A DNA stretch of 64,000 nt from Bradyrhizobium monzae (GCF_021458635.1 NZ_JAIRDQ010000014.1:1-64000); one strand, 5' to 3'. Shown: positions 43,200 to 53,211, numbered from the stretch's first letter. The notes: generated by a model not told the origin, from the letters alone. Program-made: numbers and translations.

Positions 43200-43703
43200 A
43201 TGGGTTTTTTCACCAAGGACATCAAAACACTCAACGACCTGTTCGTGCACACCCTGCAGGACATCTATTACGCCGAGCAGCAGATCGCGAAGAACCTGCC
43301 CGACATGATCGAGAAGGCAACAGATCCCAGCCTCAAGAACGGCTTCCAGACGCATCTTTCCGAGACCAAAGGGCAGATCACCCGGCTGGAGAAAGTGTTC
43401 GAGATGCACGGCGTTGCGGCGAAGGGCGTCGACTGCCCGGCCATCGACGGCATTCTGAAGGAAGCGAGCGAAGTCGCGGGCGACATTGACGACAAGCAGG
43501 TCATGGACGCCGCCCTGATCGCAGCGGCCCAGGCCGTCGAGTACTACGAGATCACCCGCTACGGCACTCTGATCGCCCGGGCCAAGATGCTGGGCCGCGC
43601 GGATTGCGCTTCCGTCCTCCAGCAGAACCTCGATGAGGAGAAGGCGACCGACGAGAAGCTGAACACGATGGCGCTGCGCAGCGTCAACCAGAAAGCCGCC
43701 TGA
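43200..43703 (+). CDS. YciE/YciF-type ferritin-like protein (DUF892)
   Basis: 167 residues; GGAGG 6 bases before the ATG at 43200. DUF892 signatures: FTKDIKTLNDLFVHTLQDIYYAEQQI, LSETKGQITRLEKVFEMHG, MDAALIAAAQAVEYYEITRYGTL and NLDEEKATDEKL; the Glu/His positions could bind a di-metal centre. Family members are induced by general stress. A near-consensus sigma-EcfG promoter precedes it. Confidence 0.88.
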   Translation: MGFFTKDIKTLNDLFVHTLQDIYYAEQQIAKNLPDMIEKATDPSLKNGFQTHLSETKGQITRLEKVFEMHGVAAKGVDCPAIDGILKEASEVAGDIDDKQVMDAALIAAAQAVEYYEITRYGTLIARAKMLGRADCASVLQQNLDEEKATDEKLNTMALRSVNQKAA

Positions 43704-43765
43704 GCCGTTGGCGGTCCCCGGCCGCGCGCTCCCCGCGTGCGGCCCCTTATTTACTGCAGGACATT

Positions 43766-44023
43766 ATGGGTCTTGAAATATTGAGGGCGGCGGCAGCGGC
43801 CATAACGATTATCGCGGCCGCCAAGGTCGCAGCGAACCTCACCGCACGGATCACTGTGTGGACATTCGCGATCTTCATAACGGCATCCATCTTCTGGAGC
43901 GCGGATGGCGTGCTTGAGGCAAAAACCTCGCTTGTCGTCCAGAACGCCGTCCTGCTTGTGATCAACGTTCTCGGCGTATGGCGTTGGCTGCCGCGCGCCG
44001 GCAAGGAAGCCCGCGCAGCATAA
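43766..44023 (+). CDS. Small membrane protein, unknown
   Basis: 85 residues from the ATG at 43766 (AGGA upstream). Three hydrophobic segments (ILRAAAAAITIIAAAKVAANL; WTFAIFITASIFWSA; VLLVINVLGVWRWL). Follows the ferritin-like gene by 62 bases and may share its transcript. Confidence 0.6.
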   Translation: MGLEILRAAAAAITIIAAAKVAANLTARITVWTFAIFITASIFWSADGVLEAKTSLVVQNAVLLVINVLGVWRWLPRAGKEARAA

Positions 44024-44037
44024 GGCGTCAGCGTACG

Positions 44038-44170
44038 GTCCCTCACGCCTGCTTTACGTCCGCGATCGACCGGCCGGCGAGAGCGGCCTCGCCTGCTTCC
44101 GTCAAAGCGCCGATGGTCGTCTTACCCTTTTTGGCGCAGCGCACGAGGCTGTCCGCAATAACGACCGGAA
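44038..44170 (-). pseudogene. Possible C-terminal fragment, unknown
   Basis: Minus-strand codons PVVIADSLVRCAKKGKTTIG, then ALTEAGEAALAGRSIADVKQ and stop read like the end of a small protein; upstream the frame is not maintained. Low confidence. Confidence 0.3.
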
Positions 44171-44390
44171 CTCGTGGCCCCGGCAATCGGGCCGGCTATC
44201 GCATATGCGGTCGAGAGCAGCTTCCATATTTGTCAGGATCGGGGATCAAAGCTTTCGAGGATCATGGCACTCTCCCTGCGTCAAAGGACGCGGTCGGCGA
44301 CCCAACCCCGATGTCGCTCGCCGGGTCCAATTTCGGAACCAAAACGTTCCGGCGCCGGAACAAAGCCCTGATGCGATCCATTGGACCGGA

Positions 44391-44993
44391 GTGCCGCGCA
44401 AGCTCAAGGTCTATCAGACTTCCCAGGGATTTTTCGATCTAGCCATTGCAGCCCTCTCGATGAAGGCCGCGCTCGAAGCATGTGGCGCGGCCAGCAACCT
44501 CTTCCACCAGGGATTCGCGAAAGACGCGGAGGACGAGACGGTGATCGCCGCCGCCATGGCAAAGCCCGGTGTCGTGCTGCAGCTACCCGTCGGATCAAGC
44601 TCCGCCTTTAAGGAGCACGCGGAGTTGCCATCCGCCGCATCGCTCGACGGACCACCGCGAAAGAAGGAAAGACCCGGGAGGAAAGCTCCGCCGAAAACGC
44701 ATGATGAGAAAGCCGAACGCAAGGCCGCGGCCAGATATGAGAAGGAGGAGCGCGCACGGAAAGCGCGCCGCGCGAAGGAAGAGGCCGAAGCTGCCAGGGC
44801 CCGCGAGAAACGCAACTAAGCAATTGAGAAGGCCCAGGCGGCGCTTCTTGAGGCAGAAGCCGATCACGAGGAAAGAGCTGACGCCATAGCGAACGATCTT
44901 GAGGCCGCGCAGAGCCGCGCCGAGGCAGAAGACGAGCGCTGGCGCGAGCTTAGAAAGCGCCTCGAACGCAATTTGCGGAAAGCGAAGGACTGA
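44391..44993 (+). pseudogene. Unknown coiled-coil protein split by an in-frame TAA
   Basis: GTG at 44391: MPRKLKVYQTSQGFFDLAIA, then SNLFHQGFAKDAEDETVIAAAMAKPGVV-like head (a rhizobial family), then Pro/Lys-rich linker and a charged coiled coil (EKAERKAAARYEKEERARKA). A TAA at 44817-44819 interrupts it; the same frame continues with IEKAQAALLEAEADHEERADAI, ending at 44993. The stop most simply arises from one substitution in a Lys or Gln codon. The truncated 142-residue form could still be made. Confidence 0.6.
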
Positions 44994-44996
44994 CCG

Positions 44997-45569
44997 GTGC
45001 CTTCCTCATCTCCTGCCCCCATCAAACAACTGACGCTGGAGGAAAGACGCGAACGGCGCCGGCTTCGCCGCGAAAAGCAGCGCGAGAATAACATCCTGCG
45101 CGCGGCGAAGATGCACCGCGTGAGGCTCAAGATGGAGAGCGAGGGTCTTCCGCCACCGCCTGATTTAGAGAAGACAATCTTCGTAGGCTGTTCCGGTTGG
45201 CGTTACTGGAAATGGCGGGATTCCTTTTACGCGTCGGTGCCGCAGGCTAACTGGTTCTCGCTCTACGCGTCGGCATTCGACACCGTCGAGATCAACGCGT
45301 CATTTTACTCATGGCCGACCGTCGCGGATGTTCAGGCCTGGCGCCGCCAGCCGGGCGGCAAGGATGTCATCTACACCGTAAAGGTCTGCGAACTCATCAC
45401 CCACGTCAAAAAGTTCAAAGGCACGAAGACGCTGATCCGTGATTTTGGAGTCATCGCGGATATTCTCGGTGAGCAGATGGGCTGCTTTCCGTTCCAGCTC
45501 CCACCGAGCGTCTTCAACTGAAAGACGACCGCAGTCCGCAAACTGACTCCATTTGCGACCAAAGCTTAT
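44997..45569 (+). pseudogene. DUF72 protein, truncated
   Basis: GTG start 3 bases after the previous gene. A Lys/Arg-rich head (EERRERRRLRREKQRENN), then the DUF72 barrel: FVGCSGWRYWKWRDSFYA, DTVEINASFYSWPTVADVQAW, YTVKVCELITHVKKFKG, FGVIADILGEQMGCFPFQLPP. A TGA at 45519-45521, probably from TGG, stops it, and the following frame closes again by 45569. About half of the barrel is lost. Confidence 0.65.
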
Positions 45570-45892
45570 TAGTGCTGTGCGTCAGCGCGTCCGCAGTGAT
45601 GATCATTTCTCACCAGCACCGACGTGAAGACGCTGCCGGCGATGGTCGCAAGTCAGACTGGCGAAGAATTGAACCAGTTGTCGGTGGCCGCGCCGTCCAC
45701 GGCTGCAATCGCGCCTCTCGTCATCGTCGGCATCTTCCTTGAATTGCCCATGCTCAGTGGTTCAACGACGTACCGCAAAGTAGCGGCGAGCCATATAGTG
45801 AGATCATCCACGGCGGTCGTTGCGGTCCACCCCTCCCGCGCAGAGAGGTAATACGAATCTCGGGCTAGAACCAGTCAAGCGTATTCATGCGC
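45570..45892. other. No gene seen
   Basis: Sequence between the truncated DUF72 gene and the aldo/keto reductase; no supported frame, repeat or hairpin. Confidence 0.4.
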
Positions 45893-46918
45893 TTATCTCG
45901 GAACAGGCGCTTCCGATGCCAGCAGGCGCGCGGCCTTGAGATCGCTCCAGAGCGCGGTTGGCACCGTGGCGCTCAGCGCTGCCACGTTGCGCTCGACCTC
46001 CTGCGCATTATGCGCCCCCAGCACCACGCTCGCGACCGCGGGATGACCGAGCGCGAAATGCAGAGCAGCCGTTGGTAGCGCAACGCCGTGAGCTGCGCAG
46101 ATACGCTGGATTTCGGCAACCTTCGAAACGATCTGCGGCGGCGCGTCCTGATAATTGTACTTGGCACCCTTGGTGGCGCCCGTCGCCAGAATCCCCGAAT
46201 TGAATACGCCGCCGAGCAACACCGCGATGCCCTGCTTTAGCGCCAGCGGCATGAACTCCTCGAGGGCCGGCTGCTCTAGCAGCGAATAGCGCCCGGCAAG
46301 CAGCATCACCTCGAAGGATCCGGCCTGCGCGAAGCGCACGCACATCTCGGCCTCGTTGACGCCGATCCCGATACCCGCGACCACACCTTCGGAACGAAGT
46401 TTGTCGAGCGCTACATAGGCGCCGGACATCGCTTCGCGAAATCGGTCCTCGATCGCGTCCTTGCCGTGGGTCCACACATCGACATCATGGATCAGCAGCA
46501 AGTCGATCCGGTCGGTGCCTAGACGCAACAGCGACTGCTCGACCGAGCGCATGGTGCCATCATAGGAATAGTCGACGACGGCTCGGTGCGGCTGCCCTCC
46601 AACAAATCCGGACCGGGTCTCCGGCTGGTGAAACGGGTCCATCCAGCGGCCGATTTTGGTGCAAAGCACCACATCCTTTCGCGGCACACGCCGAAGCGCC
46701 GTTCCGCAGCGATGCTCCGAGAGGCCGTTGCCATAGTGCGGTGATGTATCGAGCAGATTGATGCCGAGTTCGAAGGCGCGGCTTGCTGCGGCAACTGCAG
46801 TCTGGTCGTCGAGCTCGAGAAAGAGATCGCCGAGCGGTGCGGTTCCGAACCCGAGGATGGAGACTTCTAACCCGGCTCGGCCAAGTGTACGGCGGGGTAA
46901 CGCTGATTGCGAAACCAT
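45893..46918 (-). CDS. Aldo/keto reductase (D-threo-aldose dehydrogenase type)
   Basis: 341 residues. AKR fold with the tetrad Asp57 and Tyr62 (LLDTSPHYGNG), Lys88 (CTKIG) and His144 (LLIHDVD); NAD(P)-binding end VASVVLGAHNAQEV. Its length and the VFNSGILATGATKGAKYNYQ stretch resemble sugar dehydrogenases of the D-threo-aldose/L-fucose group, which oxidise aldoses to lactones. Divergent from a sugar ABC transporter 1.1 kb away, so it may oxidise the imported sugar. Confidence 0.82.
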   Translation of the reverse strand: MVSQSALPRRTLGRAGLEVSILGFGTAPLGDLFLELDDQTAVAAASRAFELGINLLDTSPHYGNGLSEHRCGTALRRVPRKDVVLCTKIGRWMDPFHQPETRSGFVGGQPHRAVVDYSYDGTMRSVEQSLLRLGTDRIDLLLIHDVDVWTHGKDAIEDRFREAMSGAYVALDKLRSEGVVAGIGIGVNEAEMCVRFAQAGSFEVMLLAGRYSLLEQPALEEFMPLALKQGIAVLLGGVFNSGILATGATKGAKYNYQDAPPQIVSKVAEIQRICAAHGVALPTAALHFALGHPAVASVVLGAHNAQEVERNVAALSATVPTALWSDLKAARLLASEAPVPR

Positions 46919-48024
46919 GGTGGATTGCTCTCCCTTTTCCGCGTCTCAATCGCGCGCTGGTTTCATTGGCAGCGACGCGCAGGGTATGTATTTGCCGTCA
47001 CGTGTCAACGCGAAGAATGCGCCCCTTTGCAAGGCAGTTCAGCTCATACCATCGGGCCGTTAAGGATAGAAGAAACCGACACGCTGGGTGTTCCACGACC
47101 TGCGACAACACGGAACGATGCTTCCCTAAGTCACGCGCGACGCGCTTTGCACGCCTGATCGCCTAGCTTCAACTCGAACGGCAATACGACGATCGCGAGA
47201 GGCGGCTGTCGGTCATCATGCGTGGCCTCCGCCGATACGACGCCGAGCAAGGCAGTCCGTTTCGCCGGCCGGTCGGAGAAAGCCTTAGAAGTCTTCACCA
47301 TCTGGATACGCCAGGTATTGCCGACGAAACCATTGATTAGCGCGATCCCTTAGGGGACCTGCCTTCTTGGGCCACTCAAAAGAACTTGGTCTCGGACGAC
47401 CATGGCTTAAAGCAGACGGGTCGGCGCCGGGGCCGGGAGACTACCTTGGGACCTGCCGGAGCACTCACCGACGACAGCAGCGGGTCGGAGCAAGCCGGGC
47501 CCGCCAGACGAAGCGTCATGACAATTGCGGGAAGCAGAAGCGGAGCAATGACAATCAGATGTGCGTGCCCGGCAAGGGATTGTGCAGCGGCGAAGGTGGC
47601 CATAGCCGGCCTTCATGATCGCACCCAAACCCGTGACCAAAAAATGATACCCAGGGAAAACTGCTATCGCGGTGCGAAGCCGACCGAGCCCCGCTTGCTG
47701 AAGCTGAATTTCCAGAGGCTGGGACTATTTACTTTCTACCGGCGGATAGCGTGGCGTTTCTTCGCAGATCTATGGCTGTAGGACCGCCGGTCGCTCGCAG
47801 GTCCTCACTCAGCAGCTCAAAGGCGAGATCAGGTATCGCACTGCGGTGGCGGTTCGCGAACATGTCGCTTGCTTGACACCTTCTGGAGCGCCGGTCTCTA
47901 ATCTGCTTCGAGGTCCTGCGGTGGACAGGCAATACTTTCTGCCCCAAGCAAGAACAGGATCGACTGCCCCACCCAGCGATTGGTCAAGGGTGCAGAATTC
48001 AAAATAGTTTCCTGGGAGGGAACA
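46919..48024. other. Intergenic region with a solute-binding-protein fragment
   Basis: The 1.1 kb between the reductase and the ABC operon should carry both promoters. On the minus strand near 47285-47350 about 20 codons read GIALINGFVGNTWRIQMVKT, like the mature start of a ribose-type binding protein, then fade. No other gene is supported. Confidence 0.35.
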
Positions 48025-49026
48025 ATGGACAGACGCCAGACACTCAAGCTGATCGGTGCTACGTCCGCGTTGGCCGGTGCCGGTTTCCCGGGCCTTGCCT
48101 TTGCGCAAGCCCAAAAGGAAATGGTCACGGTCGTGAAGATCGCTGGAATTCCGTGGTTCAACGCACTTGAAAAGGGAATCCAGAAGGGTGCGAAGGATTT
48201 CAGCATTAATGCCACTATGGTTGGCCCGGCGAACGTCGATCCGGCACAGCAAGTAAAGCTCCTTGAGGATCTGATCGCAAAGAAGGTCAACGTGATCGGC
48301 TTGGTGCCGCTTGATGTAAAAGTCTGCGAGCCCGTGCTGAAGCGCGCCCAAGCCGCCGGAATCAAGGTCATCACGCATGAGGGGCCGGAACAGGAAGGCC
48401 GCGACTGGAATGTGGAATTGATAGACTCCGTTCGCTTCGGCGAGGTTCAGATGGAACGTCTCGCCAAGGACATGGGCGGCGAGGGTGATTATGTCGTCTA
48501 TGTCGGGACTCTTACGACGCCGCTTCACAACAAATGGGCAGATGCCGCGATTGCCTACCAGCAGAAAAATTTTCCGAAAATGAAGCTCGTCGCCGATCGC
48601 TTCCCCGGCGCCGACGAGATCGACACCAGCCAACGCACGACGCTCGACGTGATCAAGGCCTATCCGAACCTGCGTGGTATTCTCGGCTTCGGTTCGAACG
48701 GACCAATCGGAGCCGGAAATGCCGTACGTCAGCAACGCCTTGGCAAGAAGATCGCGGTGGTCGGCACCGTGCTGCCGAGCCAAGCGAAGTCGCTTATCGC
48801 AGATGATACGATCCGCGAAGGCTTTCTTTGGAATCCCACCGATGCGGGTTACGCCATGGTCGCCGTGGCTAAACTCGTGCTGGATGGCAAGCCGATCACG
48901 GATGGCGTCGATGTACCCGGTCTTGGCAAGGCAGCCGTCGACGTCGCAGGAAAGCAGATCAAGGTGGACAAGATCATGCGCATCAACAAGGAAACCATCG
49001 ACGGGTTGATCGCCGGAGGACTCTAG
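48025..49026 (+). CDS. Sugar ABC transporter substrate-binding protein
   Basis: 333 residues; GGGAGGG 5 bases before the ATG at 48025. Tat-like signal (DRRQTLKLIGATSALAG, ending LAFAQA). Periplasmic-binding type I fold of the RhaS/LsrB group: FNALEKGIQKGAKDF, QQVKLLEDLIAKKVNVIGLVP, ITHEGPEQEGRDWNVELID, LRGILGFGSNGPIGAGNAV. Binds a sugar or sugar-like ligand for the importer encoded next. First gene of a five-gene operon. Confidence 0.88.
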   Translation: MDRRQTLKLIGATSALAGAGFPGLAFAQAQKEMVTVVKIAGIPWFNALEKGIQKGAKDFSINATMVGPANVDPAQQVKLLEDLIAKKVNVIGLVPLDVKVCEPVLKRAQAAGIKVITHEGPEQEGRDWNVELIDSVRFGEVQMERLAKDMGGEGDYVVYVGTLTTPLHNKWADAAIAYQQKNFPKMKLVADRFPGADEIDTSQRTTLDVIKAYPNLRGILGFGSNGPIGAGNAVRQQRLGKKIAVVGTVLPSQAKSLIADDTIREGFLWNPTDAGYAMVAVAKLVLDGKPITDGVDVPGLGKAAVDVAGKQIKVDKIMRINKETIDGLIAGGL

Positions 49027-49132
49027 GCCGAGACCGGTTTAGCGCCTCATCGCGCTGCATTCCCGGCTCTCACGGGTCGGGGATGCAGTACCAGTCGAGT
49101 GATCGCACGATCGAACCATCGCAGGCGAACCT

Positions 49133-50617
49133 TTGGCGACTTTCCTGGAGATGTCCGGCATATCGAAGCGCTTCGGCGGCGTGCACGCGCTTCGCAACAT
49201 CGATCTGACTCTGGAAGTCGGCGAGGTGCATTGCCTGGTCGGCGAAAACGGCTCCGGCAAGTCTACCCTGATCAAGATCATTTCGGGCGTCGAGGCAGCG
49301 GAGCCTGGCGGCCGGATCGCAATTTCCGGCAAAGAATATCCCAAACTAAACCCGGTCTACTCCACGCATTGCGGCATTCAGGTCATCTACCAGGACCTTT
49401 CGCTATTCCCCAACCTCACCGTCGCCGAGAACATCGCGATGGCCCACCATCTGGGCGGTCTCCATTCGGTGAACTGGGCCGCGATGCGCGCCATTGCGAA
49501 GGCCACGATGGCAAAGATTGGCGTTGAGTTCGACCCGGACACAAAAGTCTCAGAACTCAGCATTGCCGGACGCCAGCTGATTGCGATCTGCCGGGCCCTG
49601 GCTGCGGATGCCAAACTCCTGATTATGGATGAGCCGACTGCATCATTGACTCGCCACGAAGTGAATGCCCTGATCGAGCTCGTGAGCGAACTAAAGCGTG
49701 CGGGCATCTGTGTCGTTTTCGTTAGCCACCGCCTCGACGAGGTACTTGAAATCGCCGAACGCGTAACCGTACTGCGGGATGGCGCCAAAGTCGGTACCTT
49801 TGCTGCAGACACAATCGACGGGCGGAAACTCAGCCACCTAATGACCGGTAAGTCTTTCGAGTATCAGGTGCAGGCGCCTGAGCTTGCCGCCGGCCCGGTC
49901 GTCCTGGAAGTTGAGGGGCTAGGCCGCGAGGGTGAGTATGAGGACGTAAGTTTGCGGTTGCGCGCGGGGGAAGTGGTGGGTCTCACCGGTCTACTCGGCT
50001 CAGGTCGAACCGAACTCGCGTTGTCGCTGTTCGGCATGAAGCCGCCAGATCGTGGCACCATCGTGCTTGACGGGCGGCCGATCGCGCTCCGCACAAATGC
50101 AGAGGCGATCCATCGAGGGATCGCCTATGTATCCGAAGATCGGCTTACGCTTGGTCTCATCCTGAATCAGTCCGTCACGGCGAACGTGACGCTTACGGTG
50201 CTGGAACGCCTGGCTAGCGCGTTCGGCCTGATTGCAGCACGCGCGCGACAAACCCATGTCGCCCGGTGGGTTGCTGAACTCGGGATCAAGGTCTCCAACC
50301 CGGCCAACGCGGTGAAGACACTCTCCGGGGGCAATCAGCAGCGGGTCGTGCTCGCCAAATGGATGGCGACCAACCCGCGGGTGCTTATCCTCGATAGTCC
50401 CACGGTGGGCGTCGACATCAGCGCTAAGGACGGCATTTACGAAATTATCCGGCGGTTGGCGCACGACGGCGTCGCGGTGTTGATGATATCGGACGAAATC
50501 CCCGAAGTCCTTTATCATAGTCATCGCGTTCTGGTGATGCGGGAAGGTCGTTTGACGACAGACGTGGCTGCCGCAGCCACTTCCGAAGATGCGCTTCGGC
50601 TGGCCGTCAATGCCTGA
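49133..50617 (+). CDS. Sugar ABC transporter ATPase (two nucleotide-binding domains)
   Basis: 494 residues from the TTG at 49133 (AGG upstream); the ATG at 49151 is an alternative. Domain 1: Walker A GENGSGKST, degenerate signature ELSIAGRQL, Walker B LLIMDEPTASL. Domain 2: degenerate Walker A GLLGSGRTEL, signature TLSGGNQQR, Walker B VLILDSPTVGVD, where Ser replaces the catalytic Glu. This arrangement is typical of the ribose/rhamnose/autoinducer-2 importer class. Its end overlaps the first permease gene. Confidence 0.9.
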   Translation: MATFLEMSGISKRFGGVHALRNIDLTLEVGEVHCLVGENGSGKSTLIKIISGVEAAEPGGRIAISGKEYPKLNPVYSTHCGIQVIYQDLSLFPNLTVAENIAMAHHLGGLHSVNWAAMRAIAKATMAKIGVEFDPDTKVSELSIAGRQLIAICRALAADAKLLIMDEPTASLTRHEVNALIELVSELKRAGICVVFVSHRLDEVLEIAERVTVLRDGAKVGTFAADTIDGRKLSHLMTGKSFEYQVQAPELAAGPVVLEVEGLGREGEYEDVSLRLRAGEVVGLTGLLGSGRTELALSLFGMKPPDRGTIVLDGRPIALRTNAEAIHRGIAYVSEDRLTLGLILNQSVTANVTLTVLERLASAFGLIAARARQTHVARWVAELGIKVSNPANAVKTLSGGNQQRVVLAKWMATNPRVLILDSPTVGVDISAKDGIYEIIRRLAHDGVAVLMISDEIPEVLYHSHRVLVMREGRLTTDVAAAATSEDALRLAVNA

Positions 50618-51614
50618 ATCGCACATTGCATCATTCGGCAGGTTTCGTCGCAGCCATGAGTTCTGGCTGCTGATAGTAATCCTCGGGCTCTGCGCCAGCT
50701 TGGGTTTCGCGAATGCCCAATTCCTGACCATGCAGAATCTGTTTGACCTGCTGACCTCCTACGCATTCGTCGGCATCCTGGCGCTCGGATTACTGGTCGT
50801 GCTGATCGCCGGCGGAATCGACATCTCATTCACCGCGACCGCGTCGGTGGCGCAATATATCACACTCTCGATTGCCAATGCTTACGGCGCGAACTGGATC
50901 GGCGTCTTTGCCATCGCGATTGGCATTGGCGGTGCGCTCGGTGCCTTAAACGCGATTTTCATCCAGAAATTTCGAATACCATCGATCATCGTTTCGGTGG
51001 CAACGCTGAACATCTTCTATGGGCTTCTGATCTTCTTCACCGGCGGCAAATACATCTATTCTTTGCCCGACTGGTTTGCGGCCGGGATATTCTGGTTCGA
51101 ATTCGAATGGGGCAAGGATAGCTCGTACGGTGTGAACCTGCAGATCCTCGCGCTCGCGCTGGCGTTTCTCGTCACCTGGCTCCTGCTCAACCGAACCAAT
51201 ATCGGCCGGCAAATCTATGCCTTGGGAGGCAATGCCGATGCCGCGCAACGGCTTGGCTTCCACATTTTTGGCCTCAACATATTGGTCTATTGCTACATGG
51301 GTGTCATGGCCGGAATCGCCTCCCTGATCCAGGCACAACTCGCGCAGTCTGTTGCCCCAACAGTGCTCGTCGGCAAGGAACTCGATGTGGTCGCCGCCGT
51401 CGTGATTGGCGGCGCCAGCCTGATGGGAGGCACCGGCACCGTTCTTGGCACGTTCTTAGGCCTGACACTGCTAGCCGTGCTCCAAAATGGAATCATCTTG
51501 CTGGGTATTTCGTCATATTGGTCGCCGTTTTTCGTCGGTTTGGTCATTCTTATTTCGGTCTCGGCGACCGCCTGGTCGCAGCGAGAGCGGCGAACCCGGG
51601 GCGCGCGCCGATGA
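50610..51614 (+). CDS. Sugar ABC transporter permease 1
   Basis: 334 residues from the ATG at 50610, 8 bases inside the ATPase gene. About nine membrane segments of the BPD_transp_2 family (FVGILALGLLVVLIAGGIDIS, GIGGALGALNAIFIQKFRIPS, VVIGGASLMGGTGTVLGTFLG). Forms the channel with permease 2. Confidence 0.9.
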   Translation: MPESHIASFGRFRRSHEFWLLIVILGLCASLGFANAQFLTMQNLFDLLTSYAFVGILALGLLVVLIAGGIDISFTATASVAQYITLSIANAYGANWIGVFAIAIGIGGALGALNAIFIQKFRIPSIIVSVATLNIFYGLLIFFTGGKYIYSLPDWFAAGIFWFEFEWGKDSSYGVNLQILALALAFLVTWLLLNRTNIGRQIYALGGNADAAQRLGFHIFGLNILVYCYMGVMAGIASLIQAQLAQSVAPTVLVGKELDVVAAVVIGGASLMGGTGTVLGTFLGLTLLAVLQNGIILLGISSYWSPFFVGLVILISVSATAWSQRERRTRGARR

Positions 51615-52618
51615 GCAACGCGCCCACCCTCTCACTTGGTCGGCGTATGGTCGGCCTCGCCGGCAGCGGCACGGTCGCCACCCTCCTCCTGCTGTTACTC
51701 GCGCTCTGGGCGGTGTTCGCGATCACGATCGGCGACCGGTTCTTCTCGGTCAACACGCTGCAATCCATGGCTTTCCAGATGCCGGAACTCGGCATCCTCT
51801 CACTTGCGATGATGCTGGCATTGCTATCCGGCGGGCTCAATCTTTCCATCATCGCGACCGCCAATCTGTCAGGACTGACCATTGCCTTCCTGCTGACGCG
51901 CTACATCCCGGGCAGTCAAGGTCTTGCCTGGGTCGGCATTCAGGTGCTGGCGATCACTGCAGGATTTGCAGTGGCCGCGTTGGTCGGCCTCCTCAATGGT
52001 TTTGTCATCGCGTATCTCGGCGTTTCGCCGATCCTGGCCACGCTCGGCACGATGACGCTCTGCAAGGGCCTCGCGATCGGCCTGTCGCACGGTAACGTTA
52101 TCTCGGGATTTCCGGAGCCCATTGTATTCATCGGAAATGGAACGGTTTTCGGGGTACCCTTTGCTCTAATCGTACTTGCGTTCTGCGCGTTACCCGTCGC
52201 GCTCATGCTGAATATGACGCCATTCGGGGCAAAGGTCTACATGATCGGCTCGAACGAGAAAGCGACCCGCTACTCCGGGGTCAACACCCGCGCCGTCCTC
52301 CTCAAACTCTACGTCTTTTCCAGCCTGCTCGCGGGCGTGGCAGCGGTGGTCATGTTGGCACGTTTCAACTCGGCCAACGCGGCTTACGGCGAGAGCTATT
52401 TGCTGGTCACCATACTTGCGGCCGTCCTCGGCGGCATCGATCCGTTTGGTGGCTTCGGCAAAGTCGGCGGGCTATTGCTTGCACTGATCATCCTTCAGGT
52501 GATCTCCTCGGCATTCAACCTTCTGAACCTCAGTCAATTCCTCACGTTGGCGATCTGGGGTGGAATCTTGATTGCCGTCGCGGCGGTTCCTCGTTTTGCT
52601 GGTAAAGTGCAACGGTAG
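51611..52618 (+). CDS. Sugar ABC transporter permease 2
   Basis: 335 residues; the ATG at 51611 overlaps the permease 1 stop (ATGA). BPD_transp_2 family: LGILSLAMMLALLSGGLNLS, FVIAYLGVSPILATLGTMTL, LVTILAAVLGGIDPFGGFG. Two different permeases plus a fused ATPase match the RhaPQ/LsrCD layout. Confidence 0.9.
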   Translation: MSNAPTLSLGRRMVGLAGSGTVATLLLLLLALWAVFAITIGDRFFSVNTLQSMAFQMPELGILSLAMMLALLSGGLNLSIIATANLSGLTIAFLLTRYIPGSQGLAWVGIQVLAITAGFAVAALVGLLNGFVIAYLGVSPILATLGTMTLCKGLAIGLSHGNVISGFPEPIVFIGNGTVFGVPFALIVLAFCALPVALMLNMTPFGAKVYMIGSNEKATRYSGVNTRAVLLKLYVFSSLLAGVAAVVMLARFNSANAAYGESYLLVTILAAVLGGIDPFGGFGKVGGLLLALIILQVISSAFNLLNLSQFLTLAIWGGILIAVAAVPRFAGKVQR

Positions 52619-52623
52619 CAGCG

Positions 52624-53211
52624 ATGATGAGCTCGGTCGTCTCGACGCCAATCGCGGTTCTCGACATTGGCAAGACCAGTCTGAAACTGCTAGTGGCGAC
52701 CGAGGAGGGATGGCCGCTCGAAACACACGCGGTTCCGAATGTGCCGATAACTCAAGGTTCGTATCTTGCCTATGATCTTGCCGGGGTTAGAAGGCTGGCT
52801 TCTCGATACCCTTGCCGTCGTGTCTCAACGCCACGCCACGCCATTGGCGCCGTGATCGTGGCCGCGCATGGATGCGGCGCGGTTCTCGTCGACGGTGACA
52901 CGCCAGTGCTGCCGATGATGGACTATGATGCGGTCTCTCCGCCGGCAATCGATGAAGCCTATGCCCGGATCGCGCCCGGCTACGATGAGGTGTTTTGCGG
53001 ATTCGGAGGCGCGATGCGGCTCGGAAAGCAGCTGCTCTGGCAGGAAAGCGCATATCCCGTCGAATTCGCCCGCGCAAAGACCTATCTGACCACCGCGCAG
53101 TTTTTCGCCTTGCGGCTTGGCGGACGTGCCGCCAGTGAAATCTCGCAGTTCGCGGCTCAGAGCCATATTCGCTCTCCCCTCATTCATCGGCTGCGACCAT
53201 CAAAACGATAA
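52624..53211 (+). pseudogene. FGGY carbohydrate kinase, broken
   Basis: Starts at the ATG at 52624, 5 bases after permease 2. The N-terminal kinase domain is readable: STPIAVLDIGKTSLKLLVAT, VAAHGCGAVLVDGDTPVLPMMDYD, FGGAMRLGKQLLWQESAYP, TAQFFALRLGGRAASEISQF. Between about 52785 and 52835 the frame is wrong (GVRRLASRYPCRR instead of GWLLDTLAVVSQRHA in another frame) and is restored by a short cacgc duplication. The gene stops at 53211 with no C-terminal ATPase half. The transported sugar would be phosphorylated by this enzyme if intact. Confidence 0.7.

Noticed and set aside
44357..44382. GGAAC-N17-CATT as a stress promoter for the gene at 44391
   Set aside because: The -10 element is off consensus and would leave almost no leader before the GTG.
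44817..44819. Pyrrolysine/selenocysteine-type recoding
   Set aside because: The stop is TAA, no downstream stem was seen, and the next gene carries an unrelated TGA lesion.
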